A DNA stretch of 64,000 bases from Histidinibacterium lentulum (GTDB lineage: Bacteria; Pseudomonadota; Alphaproteobacteria; Rhodobacterales; Rhodobacteraceae), in the NCBI RefSeq assembly GCF_003789055.1, contig NZ_ML119082.1:248001-312000 (forward strand). Reading direction: 5' to 3'. Of the stretch, positions 7,540 through 15,575 are shown piece after piece; the first letter of the stretch is position 1, and each line of letters opens with the position of its first letter. A program made the position numbers and the translations under genes. The notes beneath the pieces are model-generated. The model ran no database searches and was not told where the DNA came from. It was given only the letters and a program-made list of their open reading frames with translations.

Positions 7540-10064
7540 GCTGGCAGGTCTCCGCCCGCATCGCCCGGCGCGAATTGCGCGGGGGACTGCGGGGCTTTCG
7601 CATCTTCCTCGCCTGCCTCGCCCTCGGCGTCGCGGCCATCGCGGCGGTGGGCACCGTCCGCGCCTCGATCCAGGCCGGGCTGGAGCGCGAAGGCGCGGCG
7701 CTCCTGGGCGGCGATGCCGAGGCGCAGTTCACCTACCGCTTCGCCCGGGAGGCGGAGCTTGCCTGGATGGAGAGCGTCGCCGAGGCGGTGTCGGAGACCG
7801 TCGATTTCCGCTCCATGGCCGTGGTCCCCCGGGCGGAGGGGGCCGAGCGGGCGCTGACGCAGGTGAAGGCGGTGGACGATCTCTACCCTCTCGTCGGCGC
7901 CGTGCGGCTGGACCCGGACATGCCGCTGGCCGAAGCCTTCGCGGGCGACGGCACCCTGCCCGGCGGGGTGATGCAGCGGACGCTGACCGATCGGCTGGCT
8001 CTGAGCCCCGGCGAGACCTTCCGTCTCGGCGACCAGGAGTTCGTGCTCTCGGCCATCCTCGACAGCTATCCCGACAATTCGGGCGGCGGATTCGGCCTCG
8101 GCCCCCGGACGATGGTGCGGACCGAGGACCTCGCAGGCAGCGGCCTGATCCAGGAGGGCACGCTTTTCGACACGCAATACCGGCTGGACCTGCCCGAGGG
8201 CGCGGACCTCGCGGCGCTCGAGGCCGAGGCCCGGAGGCTCTGGCGCGATGCCGGGCTGCGCTGGCGCGATGCGCGGGCGGGGGCGCCCGGGATCGCGGAA
8301 TTCGTCGACCGGCTCGGGGCCTTCCTGATCCTCGTCGGGCTCTCGGGTCTCGCCGTGGGCGGCGTGGGCGTGTCGGCGGCGGTGCGCGCCTATCTCGCCG
8401 GCAAGACCGAGGTCATCGCCACGCTGAAGACGCTCGGCGCGCCGCGCGCGGTGATCTTCCAGACCTATTTCCTGCAGATCGGCGCGCTGGCCGTGCTCGG
8501 GATCGCGCTCGGGCTGGCGTTGGGGGCGAGCGTGCCGCTCCTTCTCGCCCCCGTGATCGAGGCCAGGCTGCCGATCCCGGCCGTCTTCGCGCTCTATCCG
8601 GGGCCGCTGCTCGAGGCGGCGCTCTACGGCACGCTCGCGGCGGCGGCCTTCACCCTCTGGCCGCTCGCGCGGGCGGAGGAAGTGCGGGCGGCGACGCTCT
8701 TCCGCGATGCTCTCTCGGGCGGGAGCACCCTGCCCCGCGCACGCTACCTCGTCGCCACCGGGCTTCTGGTGGCGACGCTCCTCGGCGCGGCGTCGGCCTT
8801 CTCGCGCACGGTCGAGCTGACGCTCTGGACAGCGGGCGGCATCGCCGGGGCGCTCGCGCTCCTCGCGCTGGCGGCGGGCCTGGCGCGGGTCCTCGCGCGC
8901 CGCTCGGGCCGGGCGGCGCGGGGGCGGCCCGCCCTGCGCCTCGCGCTCGGCGCCATCGGCGCGCGGGGGGGAGAGGCGACGAGCGTGGTGCTCTCGCTGG
9001 GCCTCGGCCTGTCGGTCCTCGCGGGCATCGGCCAGATCGACGGCAACATCCGCCAGTCGATCACCACGGACCTGCCCGCCGTCGCGCCCTCCTATTTCTT
9101 CGTGGACATCCAGCCCGGCCAGATCGACGGCTTCCGCGAGAGGGTGGAGACCGACCCGGCGGTCAGCCGCGTCGACAGCGCGCCCATGCTGCGCGGGATC
9201 ATCACCCGCATCAACGGCCTGCCCGCGATGGAGGCCGCGGGCGGGCACTGGGTGGTGCAGGGCGACCGCGGCGTGACCTATTCCGAAACCCTGCCCGCCG
9301 AGGCGGAGCTGACCGCCGGCGAATGGTGGCCCGAGGGCTATGACGGCCCGCCCCTCGTCAGCTTCGCCGCCGAAGAAGCCGCCGAGATCGGCCTCAGCCT
9401 CGGCGACGAGATCACGGTCAACATCCTCGGGCGGGACATCACCGCGACCATCGCGAGCTTCCGGGAGGTCGATTTCGAGACCGCGGGCATCGGCTTCATC
9501 CTGTCGATGAACCCGGCGGCGCTGGCGGGCGCGCCGCACAGCTGGATCTCCACCGTCTATGCCGAGCGCACGGCCGAGGCCGCCATCGTCCGCGACATCG
9601 CCGAGGCCTATCCCAACGTCACCGCGATCCGCGTGGGCGACGCGATCGAGCGGGTGATGGAGCTGCTCGCGGGCATCTCGGCCGCCACGCGCTATGGCGC
9701 GGCGGCGACGCTGCTCACGGGCTTTCTGGTGCTGATCGGGGCTGCTGCGGCGGGCGAGCGGTCCCGCATATACGAATCGGCGGTGCTGAAGACGCTGGGC
9801 GCCTCCCGCGGGCGCATCCTCGGCAGCTTCGCGCTGCGTTCGCTACTCCTCGGCCTCGCCGCGGGCGGAGTGGCGCTGGCGGCCGGGATCGCGGGGGGCT
9901 GGGCGGTCTCCACCTTCGTGATGGAGACCGATTACGCGGTGATCTGGCCCAACGCGCTGGCCATCATCCTCGGCGGCATGGCGGCCACCCTCGCGGCGGG
10001 GCTGATGTTCGCCCTGCGCCCGCTCGCCGCCCGCCCGGCGCGCGTGCTGCGGGCGCGGGAGTAG
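7536..10064 (+). CDS. FtsX-like ABC transporter permease (YbbP-type)
   Basis: Large inner-membrane permease, 842 aa, with two FtsX domains. One N-terminal membrane segment (about 18-40) precedes a long periplasmic domain; three segments follow at about 260-395, two more near 410-450, then a second periplasmic domain (about 490-710) and three C-terminal segments (about 715-830). This layout matches E. coli YbbP rather than LolC or MacB. Start codon overlaps the ATPase stop. Mechanotransmission between ATPase and periplasm is the family mode; what it moves is not established. Followed directly by a dispersed intergenic hairpin repeat. Confidence 0.9.
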   Translation: MSWQVSARIARRELRGGLRGFRIFLACLALGVAAIAAVGTVRASIQAGLEREGAALLGGDAEAQFTYRFAREAELAWMESVAEAVSETVDFRSMAVVPRAEGAERALTQVKAVDDLYPLVGAVRLDPDMPLAEAFAGDGTLPGGVMQRTLTDRLALSPGETFRLGDQEFVLSAILDSYPDNSGGGFGLGPRTMVRTEDLAGSGLIQEGTLFDTQYRLDLPEGADLAALEAEARRLWRDAGLRWRDARAGAPGIAEFVDRLGAFLILVGLSGLAVGGVGVSAAVRAYLAGKTEVIATLKTLGAPRAVIFQTYFLQIGALAVLGIALGLALGASVPLLLAPVIEARLPIPAVFALYPGPLLEAALYGTLAAAAFTLWPLARAEEVRAATLFRDALSGGSTLPRARYLVATGLLVATLLGAASAFSRTVELTLWTAGGIAGALALLALAAGLARVLARRSGRAARGRPALRLALGAIGARGGEATSVVLSLGLGLSVLAGIGQIDGNIRQSITTDLPAVAPSYFFVDIQPGQIDGFRERVETDPAVSRVDSAPMLRGIITRINGLPAMEAAGGHWVVQGDRGVTYSETLPAEAELTAGEWWPEGYDGPPLVSFAAEEAAEIGLSLGDEITVNILGRDITATIASFREVDFETAGIGFILSMNPAALAGAPHSWISTVYAERTAEAAIVRDIAEAYPNVTAIRVGDAIERVMELLAGISAATRYGAAATLLTGFLVLIGAAAAGERSRIYESAVLKTLGASRGRILGSFALRSLLLGLAAGGVALAAGIAGGWAVSTFVMETDYAVIWPNALAIILGGMAATLAAGLMFALRPLAARPARVLRARE

Positions 10065-10072
10065 AGGGGTTT

Positions 10073-10146
10073 CGGCGCCTGCGGCGCCGATCCGCCGGGG
10101 GGCTCCGCCCCCCGGACCCCCGGGAGTATTTCCGGCCAGATGAGGA
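10073..10146. repeat. Dispersed intergenic repeat (copy a): two hairpins plus GGCCAGATGAGGA core
   Basis: Hairpin 1 CGGCGCC-TGC-GGCGCCG (10073-10089), spacer GATCCG, hairpin 2 CCGGGGGG-CTCCG-CCCCCCGG (10095-10115), then ACCCCCGGGAGTATTT and GGCCAGATGAGGA to 10146. Lies between convergent permease and gltX genes and may act as a bidirectional terminator. Related elements occur at 32611-32690, 42742-42788, 42858-43045, 53656-53698 and 53841-53890. Confidence 0.8.
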
Positions 10147-10198
10147 GGGGGCGGGGCGCCAGGGGGCGATCCGCGGGCGGACCGCCGGAAGGGCGCCC

Positions 10199-11518
10199 TC
10201 AGAGGCGCGGCTTGACCTGCATCAGGCGCATCACGTCGGCCATCTCCGGGCCGCGGTCCATGCCCGTGACCGCGCGGCGGAGGGGCATGAAGAGCGCCTT
10301 GCCCTTGCGGCCTGTCTCCTCCCGCACGGCGGCGGTCCACTCGCCCCAGGCCTCGGGGCCGTAGGGCGGATCGCCGAGCAGGGTCAGCGCCTCTTCCACG
10401 AAGTCGCGATCCTCCTCCTCGACCTTCGCCTCGCCGCCCTCGTAGAAGAGCCGCCACCAGCCGGCCATGTCCGCCAGCGTGTCGATGTTCTCGCGCACAA
10501 CCTCCCAGAACACGGGCGCGAGGGCGTCGGGCACACCCAGCGCGCGCACGTCCTCGGCCACCTCCTCGAACGGGCGGGCGACGAGCCAGCGGTGGGTGAG
10601 CGGCACGAGGTCCTCGCTATCGAACTTGGTCGGCGCGGACCCGAAGGAAGAGAGATCGAAGCCCGCGGTCACCTCCTCCACGCTGCCGCGCAGTTCCACC
10701 GGCTGCGACGAGCCGAGGCGCGCCATCAGCGACAGCACCGCCAGCGGCGCGATCCCCCGCGCGCGCAGGTCGCGCAGGCTGAGCGTGCCGAGGCGCTTCG
10801 ACAGGGCCTCGCCCTGGGGGCCGGTCAGCAGCGAATGATGGGCAAAGCGCGGCACCGCGCCGCCGAGCGCCTCGATGATCTGGATCTGCGTTGCCGTGTT
10901 CGTCACATGGTCCGAGCCGCGCACCACGTCGGTGATCCCCATTTCGGTATCGTCCACAACCGAGGCGAGGGTATAGAGCACCTGTCCGTCCGCGCGGATC
11001 AGCACCGGGTCCGACACGCTGGCCGCGTCGATGGAGATGGGGCCGAGGATGCCGTCCTCCCACTCGATCCGCTCGTGGTCGAGCTTGAAGCGCCAGTAGC
11101 CGCCCCGCTCCGCGCGCAGGCGGTCCTTCTCCGCCTCGGAGAGCGCCAGCGCGGCGCGGTCGTAGACCGGCGGACGGCCCATGTTGAGCTGCTTCTTCCG
11201 CTTGAGGTCGAGCTCGGTCGGCGTCTCGAAGCATTCGTAGAGCCGCCCCATGGCGATCAGCCGATCCCTCGCCTCCATGTAGCGCTCGAGGCGGAGGGAC
11301 TGCCGCTCCTCCCGGTCCCAGGAGAGGCCGAGCCAGGTCAGGTCCTCGCGGATCGCCTCGACATAGCGTTCTTCCGACCGTTCGGGATCGGTGTCGTCGA
11401 TCCGCAGGATGAAGGTCCCCCCGCCCTGCCGCGCGATGGCGTGGTTGAAGAGCGCGGCGCGCAGGTTGCCGATGTGCAGGTATCCCGTGGGCGACGGGGC
11501 GAAGCGGGTGACGGTCAT
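10199..11518 (-). CDS. gltX: Glutamate-tRNA ligase
   Basis: Class I aminoacyl-tRNA synthetase, 439 aa, charging tRNA-Glu (and, where GatCAB is used, tRNA-Gln). The N-terminus RFAPSPTGYLHIGN carries the HIGH equivalent HIGN at residues 15-18, and the KMSKS equivalent is EALSKRLGTL. The C-terminal half is the shorter anticodon-binding domain seen in one of the two GluRS types common in alphaproteobacteria, so a second gltX elsewhere would be expected. AGGAGG six bases before the ATG fixes the start. It is divergent from a small zincin gene. Confidence 0.93.
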   Translation of the reverse strand: MTVTRFAPSPTGYLHIGNLRAALFNHAIARQGGGTFILRIDDTDPERSEERYVEAIREDLTWLGLSWDREERQSLRLERYMEARDRLIAMGRLYECFETPTELDLKRKKQLNMGRPPVYDRAALALSEAEKDRLRAERGGYWRFKLDHERIEWEDGILGPISIDAASVSDPVLIRADGQVLYTLASVVDDTEMGITDVVRGSDHVTNTATQIQIIEALGGAVPRFAHHSLLTGPQGEALSKRLGTLSLRDLRARGIAPLAVLSLMARLGSSQPVELRGSVEEVTAGFDLSSFGSAPTKFDSEDLVPLTHRWLVARPFEEVAEDVRALGVPDALAPVFWEVVRENIDTLADMAGWWRLFYEGGEAKVEEEDRDFVEEALTLLGDPPYGPEAWGEWTAAVREETGRKGKALFMPLRRAVTGMDRGPEMADVMRLMQVKPRL

Positions 11519-11578
11519 GGGGGCCTCCTGTCGCCGGGCGCTCTTCCACAGGCGGGCCGCTTTGTCCATATGGAGCCA

Positions 11579-11971
11579 ATGGACCGCACCGCCCCCACCG
11601 CCGACGAGATCGAGGAGATCGCCCGCGAGGCCGTGGAGGCCCTGCCCGAGGCGTTCCGGCCGGCGGCCCGCGCCGTCGCCCTGCGGGTGGTGGATTTCCC
11701 GCCGGACGATATCCTGCGCGACATGGAGGCGGAGCCCTTCGAACTGACCGGCCTCTACGACGGCGTGCCGATGACGGAAAAGTCGGTGATGGACGTGGCG
11801 TTGCGGCCCGACACGGTCTGGCTCTTCCGCCGGCCGATCCTGGACGAATGGGCCGAGCGCGGGAACGTGACGCTGACCGAGCTTGTCACGCATATCACCG
11901 TCCACGAATTCGCCCATCATTTCGGCTGGTCCGACGAGGATATCGCCGCAATCGACGAATGGTGGACGTAG
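11579..11971 (+). CDS. Zincin-like metallopeptidase family protein (PF06262)
   Basis: Small cytosolic protein of 130 aa with a minimal zincin motif HEFAHHFG (H109, E110, H113) and a following SDEDI segment, the pattern of the PF06262 family of predicted zinc peptidases. The ELTGLYDGVP and WLFRRPIL stretches are also typical. Substrates are unknown. Start is ambiguous: ATG 11570 lacks a ribosome site, ATG 11579 has GGAG three bases upstream. A perfect 18-base palindrome of the REP type A family lies 13 bases after the stop. Confidence 0.82.
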   Translation: MDRTAPTADEIEEIAREAVEALPEAFRPAARAVALRVVDFPPDDILRDMEAEPFELTGLYDGVPMTEKSVMDVALRPDTVWLFRRPILDEWAERGNVTLTELVTHITVHEFAHHFGWSDEDIAAIDEWWT

Positions 11972-11984
11972 ACGGACAGGCGAC

Positions 11985-12002
11985 GCCGGGCTGCAGCCCG
12001 GC
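11985..12002. repeat. REP-like palindrome, type A (intergenic copy)
   Basis: GCCGGGCTGCAGCCCGGC, a perfect 18-base palindrome that matches the type A cores near the RAYT gene except for the two central bases. Situated between the zincin gene and pfkB, tandem on the plus strand. Confidence 0.65.
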
Positions 12003-12083
12003 CCGTGCACCCGCCCCTTCACCCGGCGCGCCGCCCGTGTTAGCGCCAACGGCGATCCGGTCCCGAACGAGGAACCCAGAGCC

Positions 12084-13031
12084 ATGCGTGACATCCTGAC
12101 CGTCACCCTGAACCCCGCCCTCGACCTCGCCACCGCGGTCGCGGGCGTGCAGCCCAACGTCAAGCTGCGCTGCAGCCCGCCCGACACCGACCCGGGCGGC
12201 GGCGGGCTCAACGTCGCGCGCGCGGTCAAGCAGCTCCGCGGGTCCGCGCGCTGCTTCGTGGCGCTCGGCGGCGATACAGGCCACGCCCTGCTGACGCTGC
12301 TCGAGGCGGCCGGGCTTACGCCCGTGGTACATCCCGCCCCGGGCGAGACGCGGCAGAGCCTTGCGGTGACGGATCTCTCCTCGGGCGACCAGTTCCGCTT
12401 CATGTTGCCCGGCCCCGACTGGTCGCGCGCGGATATCGACGCGGCGCGGGCGGCGCTGAAGAGCGCGGCGACGGGGGACGGCTATCTCGTGCTTTCGGGC
12501 AGCGGGCCGTCGGGGGCCGCGCCCGATCTCTATGCCCGGATCTGCAGCGATTTCGCGGATACCGACGAGGACGTCATCCTCGACACGTCCGGCCCCACCC
12601 TCGCCCATCTCGCGGCGGGGCAGGAGAAGCCGCCCTTCGTCCTGCGCATGGACCAGCACGAGGGCGAGGAGCTGGCCCGCCGCCCCCTCGCCCGGCGCGA
12701 GGACAGTGCCGCCTTCGCCCGGTCACTGGTGGAGCGGGGCGCGGCGCGGGTGGTGATCATCGCGCGCGGCGCGGACGGATCGGTCATGGCCACGCGGGAC
12801 AGCCGGGTCCATGTCTCCGCGGCGCCCGTGCGGGTGGATTCCGTCGTCGGCGCGGGCGACAGCTTCGTCGGCGGGTTCACCATGGGCCTCGCCCAGGGCG
12901 AGACGCTCGAGGAGGCGCTGCGCTTCGGCGCCGCCGCGGCGAGTGCCGCGGTGACCACGCCGGGCACCCAGCTCTGCCACCGCGAGGATTTCGACCGGCT
13001 GCTGCCCGCCTGCGTGATCACCGCTCTCTGA
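12084..13031 (+). CDS. pfkB: PfkB-type phosphofructokinase
   Basis: Ribokinase-superfamily sugar-phosphate kinase, 315 aa. It resembles E. coli PfkB (minor 6-phosphofructokinase II) along its length: TVTLNPALD, KLRC, PGGGGLNVARA, QFRFMLPG, SGSGPSG, and the anion-hole and catalytic base signature VGAGDSFVGGF, then GTQLC. An activity on fructose-6-phosphate is likely; 1-phosphofructokinase or tagatose-6-phosphate kinase are alternatives. Odd point: the segment aligned to the usual VKPNQKE reads VLRMDQHE, so the NXXE motif Asn is Asp and the flanking lysines are lost. GAGGA at 12069-12073 sets the start. Not beside fru PTS genes. Confidence 0.85.
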   Translation: MRDILTVTLNPALDLATAVAGVQPNVKLRCSPPDTDPGGGGLNVARAVKQLRGSARCFVALGGDTGHALLTLLEAAGLTPVVHPAPGETRQSLAVTDLSSGDQFRFMLPGPDWSRADIDAARAALKSAATGDGYLVLSGSGPSGAAPDLYARICSDFADTDEDVILDTSGPTLAHLAAGQEKPPFVLRMDQHEGEELARRPLARREDSAAFARSLVERGAARVVIIARGADGSVMATRDSRVHVSAAPVRVDSVVGAGDSFVGGFTMGLAQGETLEEALRFGAAAASAAVTTPGTQLCHREDFDRLLPACVITAL

Positions 13032-13037
13032 GGCGCG

Positions 13038-13466
13038 TCACGACGGCGTGACGGGGTAGCGCGCGGCAAGATCCTCAAGACCCCGGCGCAGGATCGCCTC
13101 GAGCACGTCCATGTCGATGTCGGAAAGCTTCGTCACATGGAGACAGGCCTTGCCCATTCGGTGCTTGCCGAGGCGGGCGAGGAGATCGTCCATCCGGGCA
13201 TAGCCCGGCATGACGTAGATCGAGAGCGCCGCCTTGCGCGGGCTGAACCCGGTGGCGAGCATGTCGCCCTCCCGGCCGCTTTCGTAGGTGTAGCGATAGC
13301 TGCCGTAGCCCACGAGGGACGCGCCCCAGAGGCGCGGAGTCCAGCCGGTGACCCTGCGAAACAAGCGGTCGAGAGCGAGCCCGTCTGTGCGCCGGACGGG
13401 ATGCTCGACCGCCTCCAGAAAGGCGGCGACATCCGCCCCTGTCGGTCGGGTCACATTGCCGGTCAT
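13038..13466 (-). CDS. DUF1801 domain protein
   Basis: Cytosolic protein of 142 aa in the DUF1801/YdhG-like superfamily. Recognisable features are the PRLWGASLVGYGSYRYTYESGRE segment (seen in two halves here as PRLWGASLVGYG and YRYTYESGRE), the FSPRKAALSIYVMPGY strand-helix and GKACLHVTKL near the C-terminus. These proteins bind an unknown ligand and have no settled function. Convergent with pfkB with only 6 bases between stops. Confidence 0.82.
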   Translation of the reverse strand: MTGNVTRPTGADVAAFLEAVEHPVRRTDGLALDRLFRRVTGWTPRLWGASLVGYGSYRYTYESGREGDMLATGFSPRKAALSIYVMPGYARMDDLLARLGKHRMGKACLHVTKLSDIDMDVLEAILRRGLEDLAARYPVTPS

Positions 13467-13523
13467 GGCGCGATCTCCTTGCAGCCCTAACTGATCGGCA
13501 GACTAGCCGAGCGGAGGCCTTGC

Positions 13524-14198
13524 ATGAAACGATGGAGTCTCGGTGGTGCGGTTGCCCTGCTGCTGACCTGCACCTCCGCGCTTGCGCAGGATCGGATCGT
13601 CGTGCTGGGCGACAGCGTCATGACCTGGAATGCGCTGCGGCGGGGCGCAGTCGCCGATGTCCTCGCCCGGACGCTCGATCGCCCCGTCGAGAACCGGGCC
13701 GTGTCAGGCGCCCGTTTTTCTCACGACACAGGGATTGCGCGCCTCTTCGGCCTCGACATTCGCACCCAGTTCGACTTCGCGCCGACCGAGTGGGTGGTCA
13801 TGACCGGCGGCGCTAACGACCTGCGCGCCGAGTGCGGGTGCGTCTCCTGTTCGGAGACCCTCGACGGCCTGATTTCCGCCGACGGCCGGACCGGCGAGGT
13901 GCCGGAGTTCGTGGCACGGGTTGCGGCGAGCGGTGCCCGGATCGTCTGGGTGCTCTACTACGACAGTCCCGAAGGCCCGCCGACGCCCTTCACCGCCTGC
14001 CGGGGCGCGTTCGACGAGCTTGACGCGCGCCTTGACCGGCTCGCCCGCATCGTGCCGGCCCTGACCCTCGCCGATGCCGGACCGTTGATCGATCCGGCAA
14101 CGGCGGCGGACTACGCGCCCGACCGCATCCACCCTTCGGTCGATGCGTCCCGGCGCATCGGTCGTCTCGTCGCCGGGATCATCGCGGCGAGCCCGTAG
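13524..14198 (+). CDS. Exported SGNH/GDSL-type hydrolase
   Basis: Predicted periplasmic esterase of 224 aa. Signal peptide residues 1-21 (KRW, hydrophobic core, ALAQ). Block I is VLGDSVMTWN with likely nucleophile S31; block III is MTGGANDL; block V is APDRIHPS near the C-terminus with the Asp-His pair. An internal cysteine-rich ECGCVSCSE segment (about residues 107-115) could form disulfides in the periplasm. Only distantly related to the TesA-like protein at 6177-6845. Substrate unknown. Its stop codon falls in an 11-base-pair inverted repeat shared with the convergent wrbA. Confidence 0.8.
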   Translation: MKRWSLGGAVALLLTCTSALAQDRIVVLGDSVMTWNALRRGAVADVLARTLDRPVENRAVSGARFSHDTGIARLFGLDIRTQFDFAPTEWVVMTGGANDLRAECGCVSCSETLDGLISADGRTGEVPEFVARVAASGARIVWVLYYDSPEGPPTPFTACRGAFDELDARLDRLARIVPALTLADAGPLIDPATAADYAPDRIHPSVDASRRIGRLVAGIIAASP

Positions 14199-14224
14199 GC
14201 CGGCGCCTCTGCCCCGGCCTACGG
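14193..14224. terminator. Bidirectional terminator-like inverted repeat, REP type A relative
   Basis: Arms CCGTAGGCCGG (14193-14203) and CCGGCCTACGG (14214-14224) around a 10-base loop, between convergent SGNH and wrbA genes. The outer GTAGGCC / GGCCTAC matches the outer part of the type A palindromes around the RAYT gene, so it may be a decayed copy now used as a terminator. No T tract. Confidence 0.5.
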
Positions 14225-14236
14225 ACAGGCGATCGG

Positions 14237-14857
14237 TTACGCAGCGTCCCGCTCCGCGTCGAGCAGGGGCACGAGCCGGCGCGCGACGGTCACGAGCCGC
14301 TTGGCCTGATGCGCGATGGAGCGTTCGGCCATCTCGTCCACCTTGCCGGCGACGGTCGAGAACCCGTAGGGATTGCCCCCGTCCTCGAATTTCACCGCGT
14401 CGGTGTAGCCCGGAGGCACGAGCACCGCGCCCCAGTGCATGGCGGTGATGTAGAGGCCCTGCAGCGTCGTCTCCTGCCCGCCGTTGGGGTTCTGGGCGGA
14501 GGTCACGGCGGTGAAGGCCTTGTCGGCCAGCTTGCCCTGCTGCCACAGCGGGCCCAGCGTGTCGATGAAGGCGCGCATCTGGCTCGCCACCTGACCGAAA
14601 CGGGTGGGGGCGGAGAAGAAGTAGGCGTCGGCCCACTCCATGTCCTCCAGCGTCGCCTCGGGGACGTCGGACTGCTTCTCGGCGGCGGCGGCCCAGGCGT
14701 CCTGGCCGGCGACCACCTCGGCCGGAGCGGTCTCGCGCACCCGGCGCAGGCGGACTTCGGCACCCGCGGCCCGCGCCGCCTCGGCGGCGATCTCGGCCAT
14801 GCGGTGATTGGTGCCATAAGTCGAATAGTAGACGATCGCGATCTTGGGCGTGGTCAT
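14237..14857 (-). CDS. wrbA: NAD(P)H:quinone oxidoreductase WrbA
   Basis: Tetrameric FMN flavoprotein that reduces quinones by two electrons, limiting redox cycling; 206 aa, the normal length. The FMN phosphate loop [11 protein letters not shown] (residues about 12-22), the [16 protein letters not shown] segment and the [12 protein letters not shown] loop are diagnostic of WrbA. GGAGG upstream of the ATG supports the start. Convergent with the SGNH hydrolase gene. Confidence 0.93.
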   Translation of the reverse strand: MTTPKIAIVYYSTYGTNHRMAEIAAEAARAAGAEVRLRRVRETAPAEVVAGQDAWAAAAEKQSDVPEATLEDMEWADAYFFSAPTRFGQVASQMRAFIDTLGPLWQQGKLADKAFTAVTSAQNPNGGQETTLQGLYITAMHWGAVLVPPGYTDAVKFEDGGNPYGFSTVAGKVDEMAERSIAHQAKRLVTVARRLVPLLDAERDAA

Positions 14858-14955
14858 TCCAGCCTCCGGTTACTGTTGCCACACTGACCTATTCGCTGTG
14901 TCGTCTGAACCAATCCGGCAAAACCTCTCCGCTCCTGCGCGCCTGCGCACAGGGT

Positions 14956-15507
14956 TCAGCGAAAGGCCGACCCATGCGCCCAGACGGTCAGGGAATGGCG
15001 CGTCCCCTCGGTCACGGGCGTGACGCGGTGCAGCAGAAAGGCGGGAAAGGCTGTCGCCGCCCCCTGCGCGCGCTCGGCGGAATGGACCTGCGCCGAAGGC
15101 ATCACTTCGAGAACGCCGCCCGCATAATCGGCGGGGTCGGACAGCTGTACCACCAGCGTCAGCTTGCGCCGCGCGGCCAGCGGCCCGTCTCCGATATCGG
15201 CATGCCAGTCGAAATGGCCCGCCTTCTCGGCCCGGTAGGTGGCGACCTGCGCGCTTTCCTCGAAAGCCTCGAGATCGAAGCCGAAGACCTCCCGGTTGAC
15301 CCGTGCCGTGACCTCCACGATGCGGGACATCACCCATTCCGCCCCCGGCAGGTCGTCGATCCAGACAAGATCGGCGCGGCGCAGGTTGTGGTCGCGCTGG
15401 CGCCCCACAAGCCGCGCCTCCGCCGCCGGGGCGGCTTCGGTCAGGGACAGGATGCGAAGGCAGTCCGCCTTTGAGAAGGAGTCGGGGATCGTTGCAGGTG
15501 TCAGCAT
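14956..15507 (-). CDS. 2-oxoglutarate/Fe(II)-dependent oxygenase (prolyl 4-hydroxylase-like)
   Basis: Non-haem iron dioxygenase of 183 aa. The facial triad is visible: HxD in WHADIG (H102, D104) and distal H160 in LLHRV, with R170 in EGTRHSL positioned to bind 2-oxoglutarate. The AGGVLEV strand and RKLTLVVQLSD segment fit the P4Hc/2OG-FeII_Oxy_3 group, also seen in PKHD hydroxylases. The substrate is unknown; a small-molecule or protein target cannot be separated. The frame runs open upstream, but the ATG at 15507 is where homologous domains begin; no strong ribosome site is seen. It lies 68 bases downstream of nadE. Confidence 0.82.
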   Translation of the reverse strand: MLTPATIPDSFSKADCLRILSLTEAAPAAEARLVGRQRDHNLRRADLVWIDDLPGAEWVMSRIVEVTARVNREVFGFDLEAFEESAQVATYRAEKAGHFDWHADIGDGPLAARRKLTLVVQLSDPADYAGGVLEVMPSAQVHSAERAQGAATAFPAFLLHRVTPVTEGTRHSLTVWAHGSAFR

Positions 15508-15575
15508 GGGCCGTCTCTGCCCATGGCCGGCGGCCGCTGCATCGCCAGCAGCGACGCGGTGGGCGGAAAGCGACC

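Noticed and set aside
7269-9539. 756-codon minus-strand frame across the YbbA/YbbP genes
   Set aside because: Antisense shadow with low-complexity Arg/Glu/Gly content; the plus-strand genes show clear domains.
14193-14224. tRNA-like fold between SGNH and wrbA genes
   Set aside because: Only one stem is present and the length is far too short; it fits a bidirectional terminator.
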